NCBI GenBank assembly: GCA_026874595.1
Contig: CM049314.1
Location: 17,166,729-17,230,728 of the forward strand
Reading direction: 5' to 3'
From: Sipunculus nudus
Lineage: Eukaryota > Annelida > Sipuncula > Golfingiida > Sipunculidae
Length of the DNA stretch: 64,000 nt
Below are positions 14,401 through 27,869 of this stretch, in pieces. The translations under genes and the position numbers were made by a program. The notes under the pieces are model-generated. The model saw nothing but the letters and a program-made list of their open reading frames with translations, was not told the origin of the DNA and made no database searches. How positions within the stretch are numbered: the first letter of the stretch is position 1; each line of letters opens with the position of its first letter.

Positions 14401-17400
14401 ATAATAATGTCTTACCTGGCACGTAATTCGTATGAGACAAATAATCCAAAATATGGCATGACAGTTCACAATGACTGCGATATATTCATCACGTGAGAAC
14501 AGAGATATAGCGATTCCAGGTGATGACGTCAGTCAAAACGGCGTCATACGTCATGGATCTTTGTGACGTCATGATTGTCTTGTAAACAGCTGTCGCAGTC
14601 ATGGCCATGGAAGACCCTCCTGTGTCGGAGTGTATCGGGGACTCATTATCATAACTGGGTTAAAAGGGCAGAGCATATGAGCTGTCGTGGTTAGGTCAAT
14701 TGACACCTGCTGTCGAAAATGTCTAATTCTTCTTGACTTGATCAGGTATGCAGGACATAATTACCGCATTCTGTACTTTTAACAGGTTTTTGAAGAGTCT
14801 ATTAACTAAAGGAGGTATGGCTATAGGGATGTCTACTTCACTTTTCTTGCTGATTCTAAACATTTTCTGTCTACAGATCAAATAGCTGTACAAAGTTTCA
14901 AAGGCTTTGCTATGGAGAGTTGGGGCTTAATAGCCCTAAGGGAGGATTATTTTTATTACAATACCAAATTCAGCAAAACAAGTGATAAAATATTCATGGT
15001 CCAGATTGTTGCACACGCTATTGCAAATCAGGTAAGATTCTTCCATCTCAACGTTTCATCATAAAACACTGCCATTACTTTACCTACTATGAGGACCACT
15101 GTTATAATCTGTTTAATCTTTAATAAAGCATTGTTCTACCTCTACCTCAGTGTGTACACCACTGTTGTAATCTACGCCCCCCCCCCCCCCCCAAAAAAAA
15201 AAAACATTGTTCTATCTCTCCCACCGTATGTGGTACTGTTATAATCTACGTTTTCCCATAAATCATTGTTTTCTCTCTACCTCAGTATGAGAACCATTTT
15301 TATATAATTAACCTTTTATTATAAAGCATTTTCTAACTGTACATCAGTATGTGGACCATTGGTATAGTCTACGTTTCCCCATAAAACATTGTTCTATCAC
15401 TACCTCAGTAACAGGACTATTTTTATAATCTACCTATCATCATAAAGCATTGTGATAACTGTACCTCAGTACGTGGATCACTCTTATAATCTACGTTTCA
15501 CCATAAATCATTGTTTTATCTCTACCTCGGTATGAAGACCATTTTGAAAATCTACCCTTTATGCCTAATACTACCTCAGTATGTTAACCACTGAAATAAT
15601 CTACGTTTCCCCATTAGGCATTGTTCTAACCCTTCCTCAGTATGAGGACCATTGTTATAATCTACGTTTTTCCATAAATCATTTTTCTATCTTTACCTCA
15701 GAGTCCGGACAATATCTATAATCTTACTTTCATTGTGAAGCATTGTTTTAACTCTACCTCAGTAAGTGGACCACTGATATAATCTACGTTTCCCCGTCAA
15801 TCATTGTTCTATCTCTACCTCAGTATGTTAACCACAATTACAATCTATGTTTCCACATAAAGCATTGTTCTAGCTCTTCCTCAATAAGTGGGCCACTCAT
15901 ATAAACTACGTTTCCTTATCAATCGTTGTTCTAACTGTTCCTCAGTATGTTAAACACTGTTATAATCTACGTCTCCCCATAAATCGTTGTTCTTGTTCTA
16001 CCTCAGTATGTGGACCACCGTTAAACCTAGTAGCCGGTTATCAACGACCCTAGTCTTAGTAAATATACATGTATATACCGTGTATATATCATAATATTAA
16101 GTATACATGGAAGTACCGTGTATATACATGGCTACACCGATTTATTTTAGTGCTCTCTCCCTGAGTGGATATTCTGTATAAATGTGTTAATAAATGGATA
16201 AATAAATAAAATACCTTTGGGGACCAGTATGCATGGACGTTACTCGTAAGATTATTTATTGAAATCACATTTATGAATTCATTCCGTTAATAATTTGTTC
16301 GATGTTTAACCAAATCAATTGCACTAGTGCAAGTAAATTAATACCACGATACTATTTTCTCAATTTATATGTAAATAAACTTTGATAAACTACCTCAGTT
16401 AAGATTATAAATAAGTTATTCTGTCAAATACATATAAAGTAAATAATTTTTATGCAAAATGTTTTAGTGGTTCGGTAACTTGGTCACGTGTGACTGGTGG
16501 GACGACACTTTTCTGAACGAGGCCATGGCGTCATACTTTGAAGTGTTCGGAGCAGATGCAGTTCAGCCGACATTGAACATGGTAATTTATTTTATATTTA
16601 ACATGGGAGATGTTATGCACGTAAGGGTGTAGTAAGTAAAGTGCTGCAGGAGTAGGGAAGTAATCTGTAAGGAAAACCCCATCTGTGACGTCATAGTATG
16701 GGATTCCCCCGTCCTTTACAAAGCGCATGCGTTATAAACCGCTGAACATGTGAATGATTTTTTTTATGCCCCCGCCACAAAGTGGCCGGGGCATATAGTT
16801 TTACCCATGTCCGTCATTCCGTCCTTCCGTCCTTCCGTCATTCCGAAATCAAACAGTTGTACGGACTTTTTTTCGCAATGCCTGCAGATATTGGCCTGAT
16901 TTTTGGTGTGTCGGCAGATATAGACCAGTTACAGATCGAGTTCGCGTTTCGTCCCGGTTGACCTACTTTTGACCGTTTTGCGGCACCTAAACTTAGAAAA
17001 TTTCATGAAAAATAGAAATTTCATGACAAATACACATGTACGGACTTTTTTTCGCAATGCCTGCAGATATTGGCCTGATTTTTTTGTATGGGCAGATAAT
17101 GACCAGTTACAGATCGAGTTCGCGTTTCGTCCCAGTTGACCTACTTTTGAACATTTTACGCCTCCTTAACTTAGAAAATTTCATGAAAAATAGAAATATT
17201 CATGACAGATACACATGTACGGACTTTTTTTCGCAATGCCTGCAGATATTGGCTTGATTTTTGGTGTGTGGGCAGATATAGACCAGTTACAGATCGATTT
17301 CGCGTTTCTTCACGGTTGACCTAATTTTGACTGTTTAACGGCTCCTGAACATAGAAAATTTCATGAAAAATATGAAATTTCATGACAAATACACATGTAC

Positions 17401-19183
17401 AGACTTTTTTTCGCAATGCCTGCAGATATTGGCCTGATTTTTGGTGTGTTAGCAGATATTGCCCAGTTACAGATCGAGTTCGCGTTTTGTCCCAGTTGAC
17501 CTACTTTTGACCATTTGACGGTGCTCTAACATAGAAAATTTCATAAAAAAGTGCACATGTATGGACTTTTTTTCGCAGTGCCTGCAGATACGGGCCTGAT
17601 TTTTGGTGTGTAGGCAGATATTGACCAGTTTCAGATCGAGTTCTTGTTTTGTCCCAGTTGACCTACTTTTGACCATTTGACTGCTCCTGAACATAGAAAG
17701 TTTCATGAAAAATAGAAATTTTCATAACAAATGCATATGTACTGAGTTTTTTTCCTCAATGCCTGCAGATACCACCCTGATTTTTTATGTGTGGGCAGAT
17801 AATGACATTTACAGATCGAGTTCGCGTTTCGCCCCGGTTGACTTCCTTTTCATTGTTTAACGGCTCCTAAACATAGAAAATTTCATAAAAGACAGAAATT
17901 TTTATGGAAAATGCACATGTATGGACTTTTTTTCACAATGCCTGCATATACTGGCATGATTTTTGGTGTGTTGCTTGATAATGACCCGTTACAGATCGAG
18001 TTTGCATTTTGCCCTTGTTGATCTGCTTTTGTCCATACGACACCTCCTGAACTTAAAAAAATTTTCAAAATTTTACAAATGTTTCTAATTTGCCCCAGGC
18101 GGGGGCATTCGTGTCGTTCCGACACATCTAGTTTCAAAATGTGACCAGAAAGTTATGCCATAAATCATTATACAATTAATTATGTGAGAAAGTTTTGCTT
18201 TACTGGCCCAGCCTGAGAGTGCTGCTTAAAGAAATTTATTAGACTTTCAAGGACAATAACCACATTATATCAGAGAGGAAACACTCAACTGAACTATAAT
18301 AAAACTATATTTAAATATAATTTAAAATAAAACTAGGTGTTAATGTTTGCTCTTACGCATTTTATGTTAAATATTTCAATCAGGCCTTGTAGAGTTCCCA
18401 GCCCAATCACCAGCTCTTTACGATTAAGATGCATGGCCAAATAAATTGTATCATACGAATTAAGAGAAAAGCCAATACATGCAGCTATTCAAAATCAGAA
18501 ATTTCGTCAGAAAAGAACATGATTAGTACGCATGGCCGAATATCAGTCTCAGAAATACAACGCGTGAGCAGACCGTCACTAGGAATTAAGGCAAAAAAAA
18601 TAAAATGTATGGTTCTCAGGCACCGCCCGCATCAATTTTAAACCCCCACATCAAACATTTTTATTTTGATTTTCAATAGAAATTTGCCAATTTTGAGCTC
18701 CAGCCGCTCGGACATTTCTTTCAAGGAGATAAAATAATACAATTTCCTTTGTTTTGTAGTGCTTTTACGTGTTTAGCAAAATATATCTGTTATTTTCATT
18801 TTTTCCCTTATCATTTGACATTTTTATCGAAACATACCAAACGTACCTTTTTTTTTATTTTGGCCTAATATTTAATATTTTAAAGCACCAGTCACGTTCA
18901 GTACAATGGCCAAAAACAGAAATGTCGCTTATATAGGTTTCAGTTGCAACGAATATGCGACCGTTAGCGACCACTTCGCTGAAAGGCTTATGATGTGTAG
19001 TAATAGGAATGGGGCATCTCAATGCATATTTGTTAAGGAAAATCTATGCTTGTTGATTCTGGCTGATTAAATGTCATACGCAGAAGAGAGCATTCCTCCC
19101 ACCGCAAGTAGTTCTTGCGTCGACTCGTCTTTCATCATTCGGTGTCCCCTCAAATTGAATGTTTAATAATAATAATGCTAATG

Positions 19184-19236
<53 letters not shown>

Positions 19237-22200
19237 CTGTAGGAAGTGTGTGTTTTTCATAACTTTAAAACATAAAAAATACCTAAAATATAGCCACATA
19301 GGTTCAATTAAGGGTCAATAAATACAGCAAGAGAAAATGTAAATGAAAAATATTCTGGTTATTTTGCTGTGCAGGAGAGCGTTAGGTTGATGCTCCATCG
19401 GTGGATTATGTCGACTGACAGCGGACGTTATGCACGAGCCATTCATCAACCCTCAGTGGAACATCATAATGATGTCGAGAAAGTATATAGTTACATGACC
19501 CTCAACAAGGTACGTCAACACAAATCACCATTAACTATCACAAGGTACGTCAACACAGATCACCATTACCTATCACAAGGTACGTAAACACAGATCACCA
19601 TTACCTACCACAAGGTACGTCAACACAGATCACCATTACCTATCACAAGGTACGTCAACACAGATCACCATTACCTATTACAAGGTACGTAAACACAGAT
19701 CACCATTACCTATCACAAGGTACGTCAACACAGATCACCATTACCTATCACAAGGTACATCCACTCAGATCACCATTACCTATCAAAAGGTACGTAAACG
19801 CAGATCACCATTACCTATCACAAGGTATGTCAACACAGATCACCATTACCTATCACAAGGTACATCCACAAAGATCACCGTTACCTATCACAAGGTACAT
19901 CAAGACAAATCACCATTACTTATCACAAGGTACGTCACCACAAATCACCATTACCTATCACAAGGTACGTCAAGACAAATCACCATTACTTATCACAAGG
20001 TACGTCACCACAAATCACCATTAACTATCACAAGGTACGTCAACACAGATCACCGTTACCTATCACAAGGTACATCAAGACAAATCACCGTTACTTATCA
20101 CAAGGTTACTTCACCACAGATCACCATTACCTATCACAAGGTACATCAAGACAAATCACCATTACTTATCACAAGGTACGTCACCACAAATCACCATTAA
20201 CTATCACAAGGTACGTCAACGCAGATCACCGTTACCTATTACAAGGTACATCAAGACAAATCACCATTACTTATCACAAGGTACGTCACCACAAATCACC
20301 ATTACCTATCACAATGTACATCAGGACAAATCACCATTACTTATCACAAGGTACGTCACCACAAATCACCATCAACTATCACAAGGTACGTCAACACAGA
20401 TCACCGTTACCTATCACAAGGTACATCAAGACAAATCACCGTTACTTATCACAAGGTACGTCACCACAGATCACCATTACCTATCACAAGGTACGTCAAG
20501 ACAAATCACCATTACTTATCACAAGGTACGTCACCACAAATCACCATTACCTATCACAAGGTACGTCAAGACAAATCACCATTACTTATCACAAGGTACG
20601 TCACCACAAATCACCATTAACTATCACAAGGTACGTCAACACAGATCACCGTTACCTATCACAAGGTACATCAAGACAAATCACCGTTACTTATCACAAG
20701 GTACGTCACCACATATCACCATTACCTATCACAATGTACATCAAGACAAATCACCGTTACTTATCACAAGGTACGTCACCACAGATCACCATTACCTATC
20801 ACAATGTACATCAAGACAAATTACCATTACTTATCATAAGGTACGTCACCACAAATCACCATTACCTATCACAAGGTACATCAAGACAAATCACCATTAC
20901 TTATCACAAGGTACGTCACCACAAATCACCATTAACTATCACAAGGTACGTCAACACAGATCACCGTTACCTATCACAAGGTACATCAAGACAAATCACC
21001 ATTACTTATCACAAGGTACGTCACCACAAATCACCATTAACTATCACAAGGTACATCAAGACAAATCACCATTACCTACCTCTTGTTATGGATGCACCGG
21101 CTAGTGGAAATAATTTTTTTTTAGTGATTTAAGAAAATACTTATCTAAGTCATAGAATCCCTACATATAAATGTATAAATATATATAGAAAAGTATAAAA
21201 TAGACTATTCTTTATTATTAGTTATAATTTTAGTAATTGGGGTCACTATTCTTGCTATATTTGTCAACAGTAATTGTGTTTTATCGATACGACGATTCAA
21301 CATGCACAGGGTATCGGTTATGGTATCGATGCAGCGTATCGATATGTATCGATATAACGGTATTTTGATAAAGCTCTGGTAATACACAGAGATCACCATC
21401 ACCTACAAAAAGGTACATAATTAACACGGATGGCAACAGAACCTGAAATATTTTGGCTGACAGTGTTAATACTAAGCTTTTATGAGTAAGGTTTGGTCTT
21501 TTTTATACAAATTCGGGAAATCCGATACTTTATCCCTCTGAATTTATGGTCCTGCAGTATATTTAATTCTCTTTCAAGTGTAACCCCCTTTGAAGTTTGC
21601 ATTAAATATAAAAAAAACTTTTTTTTCAGTATGTTTTCAAAGATGTTTAAACTCCTTTATAAGCTGGGCTTTAAAACAGTGTGAAGTTTTGTAAAATATA
21701 CTGCATATAAACTGGCATTGATGTATCATCACCATATTTCATTGATATAATTAGTGTATGGCTTATCTTTGCGCCAAAATGTAAATAAATCATTAAAATG
21801 AGGAAATGAGGCATAAAGTCATATGCCATCTTGATATTACGAAAACATGCTGGAATATTGCGGAACAAAAGCTGGACTACAGCTTCCGAATCAGAAAGAT
21901 AGAATGTACAAAACACCACTGTTAAAATATTTTTGGACTTGTGTTAAGGCGGAAGTGCTGTCAGAAAGTATTATTGGTTCAAGAAAATCTACAGTCATCC
22001 AAAATATTACGATTACCGCATTCTTATGAAAGATGAATCATGCAGACTTTGTTTGGTTAGTCCACATTTTTTTTCTGTAGCCTTGCATTTAAAAATCTTG
22101 CAGTGACTGTGTTTAAAACATCATAGAAACATATATCAAACAGAAAAATACACAAAATATATTCCGCTTGTAAATATTCCCTTTACGTGCTACAAATAAG

Positions 22201-22748
22201 GATTCACAGTTTCAGGGCGCCATTTTGGAATATTTCTTTCTTGTATGGGTTGATGCCCATACTTTTGCAGATGGACACACCTTTACAAGGTGTAACTATT
22301 GAATAAATGGACCTTTTCTCCCTCTACAAATCCTTTACCAATTTCATTTATTGGAAGTTCTACATCGCTTCTTCCAATATCTGTATTAAGAAATATGGAT
22401 AATGTTTCTTTTAGCTGAAGAAAATTAGGCAAAGATATATGGTGACTCTAAACTCTAGGTAAAAATGCAAGGGATTTCTTGATGGAGGAATTAACTGTTA
22501 GAGTTATGAATACAGGGGCGTCAATATAGGGGGTGGGGGTATTTAAATATTGCAAATTAAATAAATTTATAAATAGAATAATAGACGTTGGTTCCATTTA
22601 TGAGTTTACTATGAAATCTTATGTCTAAACCTGGTTTAGATTTATAAAAACCCTACACTTAATTGTAATATGTTTGAAATTAAGTAGGTAAATATATTTG
22701 AAATGTTTCATAAAAACATTATATATTTGAAATGTGTCATACAGACGC

Positions 22749-22781
<33 letters not shown>

Positions 22782-25700
22782 CACCCCCTCCACACACACA
22801 CACACACACCCTGAAAGAAAAATTGACGCAACTGTGAGTTTACATACCAACAAGTCCTCTTAAATCCTGTAGGAAGCCTTAACTAAAGTAACCATTACGT
22901 ATATTCTATGAACTATGAAATTGTAAACACCTTGAAAGCTAGACTCCGATATGCGTGTCTTGATCGCTTCTGCACTTAATTTTATTAAAGGGTACTTCAT
23001 AAACTGTAAATAATAAATATCATGTACATATACATTCTTGTACCAATCATACATTTTAAACAAAATTTGCTCAAGTTTCACAATAACCTTTCCATTTGAA
23101 GTTTATAAGGAATTGCATTTACAATCATTAATCCATCCATTAATTTGAAATATGCTATGCTTGTGCATCTTAGACAGAATTTTTTTTTCATGACCCACAT
23201 ATAATTTATATATTTTTGTAGTCCTTTTTGATTTATATAGAGATTCACATTTTACATTCAAGAAACATTTTTAACTCTGCGGTTATTTGTCTGACTTTGA
23301 AAAGAAAGTGATACAGAGTTCATACCAGTTTCAATGGACATCATTCAAAGTTTTAACAAAATAAGACAAACAGTTCTTATAATAGGGACTATCAGATGTG
23401 AAATTTCCTTTTCATGGTCCAGTTCAATTAAAAATTCATATAATTTGTCAAGGATTAATGCATGAATTACATTACTATTTGTTGCACATGTTAATCTTGG
23501 ATATCTTTAGAGATTGTGCCAGACATGCAGGTGGTATCATCTTATTATCTTTGAACATTTTTATGACAGATTAGTGGTCAATTTGTGAGTGAGAGTTCAA
23601 AATTTGGCAGCAATATACAGCATTTGTTGATACAGATGTTTCAGTCAAACGTACATCATGTTTTTTTTTATTTTGTGGGTGAAATTACAACCTTGGCAAA
23701 AATAAACACATAAATAGGCACAACTTGGAGTCATGAACTTGTATACATGTATTTATAGAGACTAGTCTGTTCTTTTAAAATGTGTATATCATTTATACCA
23801 TAATTATTAGGATAACCTTTGAGTGTGGGAGTTGGTTGTATATGTCTTTCCTTCACTCATTTGACCATAATTGTATCAAGATTTTGTGAATTTCGGACAA
23901 CAATGATGACATATCCGTATTTCAAGAGCAAAAAAAAAAAAAAAAAATGTTTTCATGCCAATTTCAGTGAACCACAACTATTGAGCGGTACGTACATGGA
24001 GGTTAGCCTGAATCTGAATTATAGATTTTAGCAAAAATATTTTCAGCCATTTTATAAAAATTAACCAGATTGGAAGGTGTTAGTGTGGAAAGTTTAGGTT
24101 AACGCGCATCACTACATGTATTTATAATGTAATGGTTGTTTACATTGATAAAAAGGTATTCCGGTAATTTTTTCCAAAATGTGTATAAATTACGCTTAAA
24201 TTATTAGATTAAAAAACTAGATGTTTACAATCCGCCAGGAATTAGTGGAATCCTGTTCGTTCACACAACCTCGTATAAAATAAACTATTCTTTATTATTA
24301 GTTATAATTTTAGTAATTGGGGTCACTATTCTTGCTATATTTGTCAACAGTAATTGTGTTTTATCGATACGACGATTCAACATGCACAGGGTATCGGTTA
24401 TGGTATCGATGCAGCGTATCGATATGTATCGATATAACGGTATTTTGATAAAGCTCTGGTAATACACAGAGATCACCTTCACCTACAAAAAGGTACATAA
24501 TTAACACGGATGGCAACAGAACCTGAAATATTTTTTAAAATGAGGAAATGAAGCATAAAGTCATATGCCATCTTGATATTACGAAAACATGCTGGAATAT
24601 TGCTAAACAAAAGCTGGACTACAGCTTCCGAGTCAGAAAGAAAGAATGTACAAAACACTGCTGTTAAAATATTTTTGGACTTGTGTTAAGGCGAAAGTGC
24701 TGTCATAAAGTATTATGGGTCCAAGAAAATCTACAGTCATACAAAATATTACGATTACCGCATTCTTATGAAAGATGTATCATGCAGACTTTGTTTGGTT
24801 AGTCTACATTTTTTTCTGTAGCCTTGCATTTAAAAATCTTGCAGTGACTGTGTTTAAAACATCATAGGAACATATATCAAACAGAGAAACACAAAATATA
24901 TTCCGCTTGTAAATATTCCCTTTACGTGCTACAAATAAGGATTCACAGGTTCAGGGCGCCATTTTCGAATAATTCTTTCTTGTATGGGTTGATGCCCATA
25001 CTTTTGCAGATGGACACACCTTTACAGGTGTAACTATTGAATAAATGGACCTATTCTCCCTCTACAAATCCTTTACCAGTTACATTTATGGGAAGTTCTA
25101 CATCGCTTCTTCCAATATCTGTATTAAGAAATATGGATAATGTTTCTTTTAGCTGAAGAAAATTAGGCAAATATATATGGTGACTCTAAACTCTAGGTAA
25201 AAATGCAAGGGATTTCTTGATGGAGGAATTAACTGTTAGAGTTATGAATACAGGGGCGTCAAAATAGGGGGTGGGGGTATTTAAATATTGCAAATGAAAT
25301 ATATTTATAAATAGAATAATAGACGTTGGTTCCATTTATGAGTTTACTATGAAATCTTATGTCTAAACCTGGTTTAGATTTATAAAAACCCTACACTTAA
25401 TTGTAATATGTTTGAAATTAAGTAGGTAAATATATTTGAAATGTTTCATACAAACGCTTATATATTTGAAATGTGTCATACAGACGCTATATATATATGT
25501 GTGTTTGTGTCACCCCCCTCCTACCCACACACACACACACACTGAAAAAAAATTGACGCAACTGTGAGTTTACATACCAACAAGTCCTCTTAAATCCTGT
25601 AGGAAGCCCCAACTAAAGTAATCATAACGTATATTCTATGAACTATGAAACTGTAAACACCTTGAAAGCTAGACTCCGATATGCGTGTCTTGATCGCTTC

Positions 25701-27799
25701 TGCACTTAATTTTATTAAAGGGTACTTCATAAACTGTAAATAATAAATATCATGTACATATACATTCTTGTACCAATCATACATTTTAAACAAAATTTGC
25801 TCAAGTTTCACAATAACCTTTCCATTTGAAGTTTATAAAGAATTGCAATTACAATCATTAATCCATACATTAATTTGAAATATGCTATGCTTGTGCATCC
25901 TAGATAGAATAATATTTTTTCATGACCCACAAATAATTCATATATTTTTTGCATATTTTTTGCAGTTATTTGTCTGACTTTGAAAAGAAACTTATACAGA
26001 GTTCATCCGGCATACCAGTTTCCATGGTCACCATTCAAAGTTTTAACAAAATAAGAAAAATATTTCTTATAATAGGGACTATCAGATGTGAAATTTCCTT
26101 TTCATTGTCCAGTTCAAGTAAAAATTCATATAATTTCTCCATGATTTATGCATGAAATACATTATTTGTTGCACATGTTAATCATGGATATCTATAGAGA
26201 TTTTGCCAGACATGCAGGTGGTATCATCTAATTATATTTGAACATTTGTATGACAGTTTAGTGGTCAATTTGTGAGTGAGAGTTCAAAATTTGGCAGCAA
26301 TATACAGCATTTGTTGATACAGATGTTTCAGTCAAACGTACATCATGTGTTTTTATTTTGTGGGTGAAATTACAACCTTGGCAAAAATAAACAGATAAAT
26401 GAGCACAACTTGGAGTCATGAACTTGTATACATGTATTTATAGAGCCTAGTCTGTTATTTTAAAGTGTGTATATCATTTATACCATAATTATTAGGCTGA
26501 CCTTTGAGTGTGAGAGTTGGTTGTATATGTCTTTCCTTCGCTCATTCGATCATGATTGTATCAAGATTTTGTGAATTTCGGACAATAATGATGACATATC
26601 CGTATTTCAAGAGCAAAAAAAAAAATGTTTTCATGCCTATTTCAGTGAACCACAACTATTGAGCGGTACGTACATGGAGGTTAGCCTGAATCTGAATTAA
26701 AGATTTTAACAAAAATATTTTCAGCCATTTTATAAAAATTAACCAGATTGGAAGGTGTTAGTGTGGAAAGTTTAGGTTAACACGCATCACTACATGTATT
26801 TATTATGTAATGCTTGTTTACATTGATAAAAAGGTATTCTGGTAATTTTTCAAAAATGTGTATAAATTACGCTTAAATTATTTGAAGGGAATCTCCATTC
26901 TCCAAGAATTGAACCTAATTCTCGATAATATAATTGCAAATCATTAATTGCGTATGTTGGGTTTTTCTTTATATTCTGCAAAAATATATATTTTTCTGTT
27001 ATAACAGTTTAACACCCGGTAAAACAAACGATAAATGATATATGAACGCATATCATACCGAAATGTTTTGGTAAGGTTTACATGTCGGTAAATAAAGAAA
27101 AACTAGATGTGTACAATCCGCCAGGGATTAATGGAATCCTGTTCGTTCACACAACCTCATATTTTTTTGTGTGGAAAATAGAAAAAAAAATTAATATTTT
27201 ATAGGGAAGTGTGCGTTATGATAATATAATGAGATTTGGATGTGAGATTTGTGGCTGTGATGATATGATCGATGTTTGCTTTGTTATAGGGGTCTGCTTT
27301 GTTGAGAATGACCGATTATTTTCTCGGTCATGACACGTTCCGCAGGGCGCTGCAGGTAAGGTTTGTTTCCATAACATTTTTAATTTTAATTTGTTTTATT
27401 CGGTGCTATATGTTTTGTCAGCAGAAGGGGTTTTTAACAACGCACAGTTCAAACGCACGGTAAATATTCTGCTGATAAGAGTGAGAACAAACCAGCTCAC
27501 AATCTCGCTCCGACACAAGGGGCGTCAATATAGAGGGGGGGGGGGGCGGTATATAGTCCCCCCCCCCCCCCCATACACAATCACTTTTTGACAAGGGGGA
27601 TGGTCAATGTAATCATCCCCCAACTTTTCAAAGAATAATGTTTATATATTACAAATAAGATATATTAATATATTAATAAATAGAATTATAGATTCTGGTT
27701 CCATTTATGAGTTTACTATTTTCGAAAACCTTTTGATTTATTGTAAAATATTTGAAATGTGATCCAGTATATATATATTTGAAATGTGTCATACAGACG

Positions 27800-27869
<70 letters not shown>

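Noticed and set aside
14092-14496. 134-codon open frame in intron 5
   Set aside because: No recognised domain, lies between well-supported exons 5 and 6, and would break the gene's phase if included.
19510-21084. CRISPR-like array
   Set aside because: Repeats are directly contiguous with no spacers, and the setting is a eukaryotic intron.
20314-21132. 272-codon open frame on the plus strand
   Set aside because: It is the 35 bp minisatellite read in one frame; periodic and without any protein signature.
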